Positions 61,097-64,000 of a DNA stretch of 64,000 nt are shown one piece after another. Made by a program: the position numbers and the translations under genes. The notes under the pieces are model-generated. The model was given only the letters and a program-made list of their open reading frames with translations, was not told the DNA's origin and searched no databases. Every line of letters starts with the position of its first letter. Position 1 is the first letter of the stretch. The stretch comes from Arthrobacter ipis (lineage in GTDB: Bacteria; Actinomycetota; Actinomycetes; Actinomycetales; Micrococcaceae), in assembly GCF_014694315.1 (NCBI RefSeq), contig NZ_JAAOXD010000003.1, forward strand, positions 959,741 to 1,023,740, in the 5' to 3' direction.

Positions 61097-63136
61097 TTAT
61101 CTGGGGGTCTTGAGAACTGCCACGCCGCGGGCGGCAAGCTTGGCGGTGCGTTCGGCGGTGCGTTCGGCGGCAAGCGCAGTTCCGGGCACCGCCGAGATGT
61201 CAACGGCCTGGTCCGTGCGGTTGATCAGGAAAAGGAAGCGCCCGCCCTCCCCCGTGCGGACGGCGAGTTCGACGGCGCCACGGAGTTCCGCGGGCAGTTC
61301 AGACTCGACGCCGGCCAGGTGCGCGAATTCCCGCAGGACCGGGACCAGGCCGTCGGGTCCGAGTCGCGTCGCCACGTAGCCGGCGGATCCGTTGCCCACG
61401 CTGCGCCGGGTCACGGCGGGTTCCCCGGCGTGGTCACCGGAGGTGAACCGGCGCAGGACCTTCGTGTCGTCCGAGGTGGTGGCCACCGGGTCCACCCACA
61501 GCGTGCCGGTCGACCCGTCGTCGAGCGTGGCCTCTTCCCCGGGGGCCAGCGGCCCGAACTCTTCCACCCGGATCCCCAGCAAATCGCTGAGGGCGCCGGG
61601 GTATCCGCCCAGCCACACATGGTCGTTCTGGTCCACGATGCCCGAGAAGTAGGTGGTCACGAGGTGCCCGCCTGCTTCGACGAAAGCCGTCAGGCGCGAG
61701 CGCAGCTCCGCCGGCACCACGTGCAGGACCGGCGCGATGACCAGCTGGTACCCCTCAAGGGCGGCCGCCGCCGGGAGGACATCGGCGCGGATGCCGCTGG
61801 CCAGGAACGCGGAGTACCAGTCGAGGGCCTCCTGCCGGTAGCGGAGCCGGTCGGTCGGATGGGAGTCCAGCTCGCTGGCCCACCATGAATCCCAGTCGAA
61901 GAGGATCGCAGCCCGTGCAGGTTCACGCCGGCTGCCCGTGATCGCCGAGAGTTCGCCAAGAGTCCGCCCCAGTGTGGTGACGTCGCGGAAGAGCCTGCTG
62001 TCACTGCCGGCGTGCGACACCATCGCGGAGTGGTACTTTTCCGCCCCGGCACGCGACTGCCGCCACTGGAAGAAGCAGACCGCATCTGCCCCGTGGGCCA
62101 CGTGAGTGAGCGAGTCCCGGGCGAGCGCCCCGGGCTTCTTGGGCGTGTTCACGGGCTGCCAGTTGACGGCGCTGGTGGAGTGCTCCATGAGGAACCAGGG
62201 GCTGCCGCCGGCGATGTTGCCGGTCAGGTTCGCGGAGAAGGACAGCTCGTCGTGGTCCTGCGGGCCCGGGACCACGTAGTGGTCATTCGAGACGAAGTCG
62301 ACGTCGGCGGCCCAGGCGGCGTAGTCCATTCCCTTCGTCTCCCCCATCACCATGAAATTGGTGGTGACGGGGATGTCCGGGGTGATGCTGTTGAGGATGT
62401 CGCGTTCGGCGCGAAGGTAGTCCCGCAGCGAGTCTGAGGAGAAGCGCTTGAAGTCCAGCTGCTGCGTGGGGTTCGGGTACGACGCCGCCTTCCGGGGCGG
62501 GAGGATGTGGTTCCAGTCCCCGTAGCGTTGGGACCAGAAGTCGGTCCCCCAGGCGGTGTTCAGCTCCTCAAGGGTGCCGTAGCGGTTCTGCAGCCAGAGG
62601 CGGAAGGCGGCCGCGGCGTCGTCGGAATAGTCATAGATGTTGTGGCAGCCGAGTTCGTTGGAAACGTGCCAGGCGCAGACGGCGGGGTGGTCCTTGTACC
62701 GCTCCGCCATGGTGCGCACGAGCGCCAGCGCGTGCTCGCGGAAGACCGGGGATGTGGGGCGCCAGTGCTGCCGGCCGCCCGGCCAGAGGGTTTCGCCGTT
62801 GTGGGTGACCGGCAGGATTTCCGGGTGTTCGGCGGCCAGCCACGGCGGCGGGGAGGCGGTGGCGGTGGCGAGGTCCACGGCGATGCCATTGGCGTGGAGC
62901 AGGTCGATGATGTCGTCGAGCCAGGCAAAGTCCCAAGTGTCCCGCGCGGGCTGGAGCCGGGCCCAGGAGAAGATGGCGAGGGAGACGATGTTGACTCCGG
63001 CCTCCTGCATGAGGCGGACGTCCTCGGCCCAGACCCCGCGGGGCCACTGCTCGGGGTTGTAGTCGGCGCCGAAGGCCAGCCGCTTGGTGTCCGCGGACGG
63101 CCAGCGCAGCCAGCGGTGGTTGGTGGCGAGGGACAT
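61097..63136 (-). CDS. Beta-galactosidase, GH42
   Basis: 679 residues with an (alpha/beta)8 catalytic domain, a trimerisation domain and a C-terminal beta domain. FGADYNPEQWPRGVWAED opens it; the acid/base is Glu161 (WHVSNELG) and the nucleophile Glu318 (FLMEHSTSAVNWQ). There is no signal peptide, so it hydrolyses imported galacto-oligosaccharides in the cytosol. TAGGAG precedes the ATG at 63136. Near the C-terminus a 12-base tandem repeat encodes ERTAERTA. It lies between an ABC binding-protein gene and GH30 in one transcription unit. Confidence 0.94.
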   Translation of the reverse strand: MSLATNHRWLRWPSADTKRLAFGADYNPEQWPRGVWAEDVRLMQEAGVNIVSLAIFSWARLQPARDTWDFAWLDDIIDLLHANGIAVDLATATASPPPWLAAEHPEILPVTHNGETLWPGGRQHWRPTSPVFREHALALVRTMAERYKDHPAVCAWHVSNELGCHNIYDYSDDAAAAFRLWLQNRYGTLEELNTAWGTDFWSQRYGDWNHILPPRKAASYPNPTQQLDFKRFSSDSLRDYLRAERDILNSITPDIPVTTNFMVMGETKGMDYAAWAADVDFVSNDHYVVPGPQDHDELSFSANLTGNIAGGSPWFLMEHSTSAVNWQPVNTPKKPGALARDSLTHVAHGADAVCFFQWRQSRAGAEKYHSAMVSHAGSDSRLFRDVTTLGRTLGELSAITGSRREPARAAILFDWDSWWASELDSHPTDRLRYRQEALDWYSAFLASGIRADVLPAAAALEGYQLVIAPVLHVVPAELRSRLTAFVEAGGHLVTTYFSGIVDQNDHVWLGGYPGALSDLLGIRVEEFGPLAPGEEATLDDGSTGTLWVDPVATTSDDTKVLRRFTSGDHAGEPAVTRRSVGNGSAGYVATRLGPDGLVPVLREFAHLAGVESELPAELRGAVELAVRTGEGGRFLFLINRTDQAVDISAVPGTALAAERTAERTAKLAARGVAVLKTPR

Positions 63137-63233
63137 GGATCTCCTATTTTGGGCGCGGCTGGGGTTGGGCACATTTGGGCGGCAGGGCGAAGCTGGGGTG
63201 GCCGCGTGCTTGATGGCTGTGTGCCGGGATGAC

Positions 63234-63262
63234 GGCGGACGCGCCGGGCTGGCGCGTCCGCC
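63234..63262 (-). terminator. Intercistronic hairpin after the binding-protein gene
   Basis: A 12-bp perfect stem GGCGGACGCGCC with its complement and a 5-nt loop, 27 bases past the binding-protein stop and about 100 bases before the GH42 start. It could be a partial terminator or protect the upstream mRNA so that the binding protein is made in excess. Confidence 0.6.
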
Positions 63263-63289
63263 GAGGTGGGGCGGTTTAGGTGAGGACTG

Positions 63290-64000
63290 TTACTCCTTGA
63301 CCGTGAAGCCCTGCTCAGTTCCGTACTTGACCGAGGCTTTCTGCCAGGCGGTCAGGCCGTCCTTCAGCTTGGTGCCGGAGACGTAGGCCTGGCCGGCGGT
63401 ATCGTTGAAGATGCTGTTGGCGTAGACCTGGAAGGGCAGGTAGGACCAGCCCGCGGGAACATTCTTCGCTGATTCGGCGAAGATCTTGTTGGCCTTCTGG
63501 CCGCCGAAGTACTTGAACCCGGTGTTCTGGAACTTCTCGGACGCGAGGTCCTTTGAGGTGGCGGGGAACGCCCCACCGTCGATCCGGGTTTGCACGCCTT
63601 CCTCCACATTGGAGTACTTCAGGAAGCCGTAGGCCAGCGCGGCCTGGCTTCCGGCGGCGGGGATGGCCAGGGAGCTGCCGCCGTTTTCGGAGCTGCTGGT
63701 GGCACCCTTTTCCCACTGCGGCAGAGGGGCGACCCGCCATTTGCCGGCCCCGTCGGCGACGCCGGAGACGAGGTTTCCCGGCATCCAGGCGCCGGTGGAC
63801 AGGGTGGCGATGGTTCCGTTGCCGAGGCCCTTGTACCACTCGTCGCTCCAGGAGCTGATGGGGGCCAGGAGGTCCTCGTCGATGAGCTTTTGCCAGGTCT
63901 CGGCGAACTTGGTGGACCCTTCGTCGGAGAAGTTCACCCCGACGTTGGTGCCGTCCACCTGGTAGGGCTTGCCGCCGGCTTGCCAGATCATGCTGGTGGT
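63290..64000 (-). CDS. Sugar ABC transporter substrate-binding protein (partial)
   Basis: C-terminal part (over 230 residues) of a cluster-B binding protein, its N-terminus beyond the right edge. It has KGLGNGTIATLSTGAWMPGN, PLPQWEKGATSSSENGGSSL and the ligand-facing GFLKYSNVEEGV and AGWSYLPFQVYANSIFND. It would capture galacto-oligosaccharides released by the GH30 enzyme, judged from its neighbours. Permease genes are expected outside the window. Confidence 0.85.
   Translation of the reverse strand, partial: TTSMIWQAGGKPYQVDGTNVGVNFSDEGSTKFAETWQKLIDEDLLAPISSWSDEWYKGLGNGTIATLSTGAWMPGNLVSGVADGAGKWRVAPLPQWEKGATSSSENGGSSLAIPAAGSQAALAYGFLKYSNVEEGVQTRIDGGAFPATSKDLASEKFQNTGFKYFGGQKANKIFAESAKNVPAGWSYLPFQVYANSIFNDTAGQAYVSGTKLKDGLTAWQKASVKYGTEQGFTVKE

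Noticed and set aside
1..64000. tRNA, rRNA, riboswitch or prophage/transposon genes
   Set aside because: Looked for cloverleaf-like spacing, leader folds, integrases and transposases by eye and found nothing that could be supported.

Overview
This 64-kb window is chromosomal DNA from a GC-rich actinomycete. The closest match I can argue is the Micrococcaceae, in the Arthrobacter/Pseudarthrobacter range. The reasons are the ftsH-folE-folP-folB-folK-DUF3180-PH-PH-DUF2520-panC order, the dacB-DUF2342-tilS-hpt order, a solitary DUF222/HNH gene, a DUF559 gene and many sugar ABC/GH loci. I found no rRNA, tRNA, CRISPR array, prophage or transposase gene.

Layout. (1) 1-10.7 kb, all minus strand: a DHA2-type exporter, then a tight operon ftsH -> folate genes -> two membrane PH-domain proteins -> a DUF2520 dehydrogenase -> panC, with many 4-20 bp overlaps. 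(2) 10.9-12.1 kb: a plus-strand AbiEi-like/DUF559 nuclease gene between ftsH and hpt, bracketed by two related ~93-bp palindromic repeats. (3) 12.1-24.6 kb: housekeeping genes hpt, tilS, a DUF2342 zinc protease, dacB, ppa, a SatD-like HTH protein, a Cof-type phosphatase, serS, a lipid kinase, pheA, a rhodanese and an amidase. (4) 24.6-41.6 kb: mixed metabolism (APH-like kinase, DUF4190, NERD, pgm, RutE-like nitroreductase, NCS2 permease, SDR, glycerate kinase, PoxB-like enzyme, GDPD, Cof phosphatase, orphan histidine kinase), with several small acidic proteins that look disordered. (5) 41.7-50.3 kb: a LacI-controlled sugar cassette of SBP, two permeases, Gfo/Idh/MocA oxidoreductase, TIM-barrel isomerase/epimerase, ThuA and a second Gfo/Idh/MocA. 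(6) 50.3-52.3 kb: a DUF222/HNH gene next to a large palindrome. (7) 52.3-57.7 kb: a xylose/xylitol locus, xylB-xylA divergent from an alditol (xylitol) oxidase and a ROK repressor. (8) 57.9-64 kb: a galactan-type locus with a secreted multidomain GH30, a GH42 beta-galactosidase and an ABC binding protein that runs off the right edge.

How the genes may work together. Region 5 has the parts of an oxidative (3-keto-sugar) route for a glycoside or anhydrosugar: import, NAD-dependent oxidation, cleavage or isomerisation, and reduction. It has no glycosidase and no kinase. Region 7 can turn xylitol into xylose (oxidase), xylulose (XylA) and xylulose 5-phosphate (XylB), with dyads placed for ROK control. 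Region 8 would depolymerise a beta-galactan outside the cell and finish inside.

The most unusual features are the palindrome-bracketed DUF559 gene, the oxidative sugar cassette with its two matching operators, tandem duplications that span stop codons in three unrelated genes, and three convergent gene pairs whose stop codons interlock by four bases.
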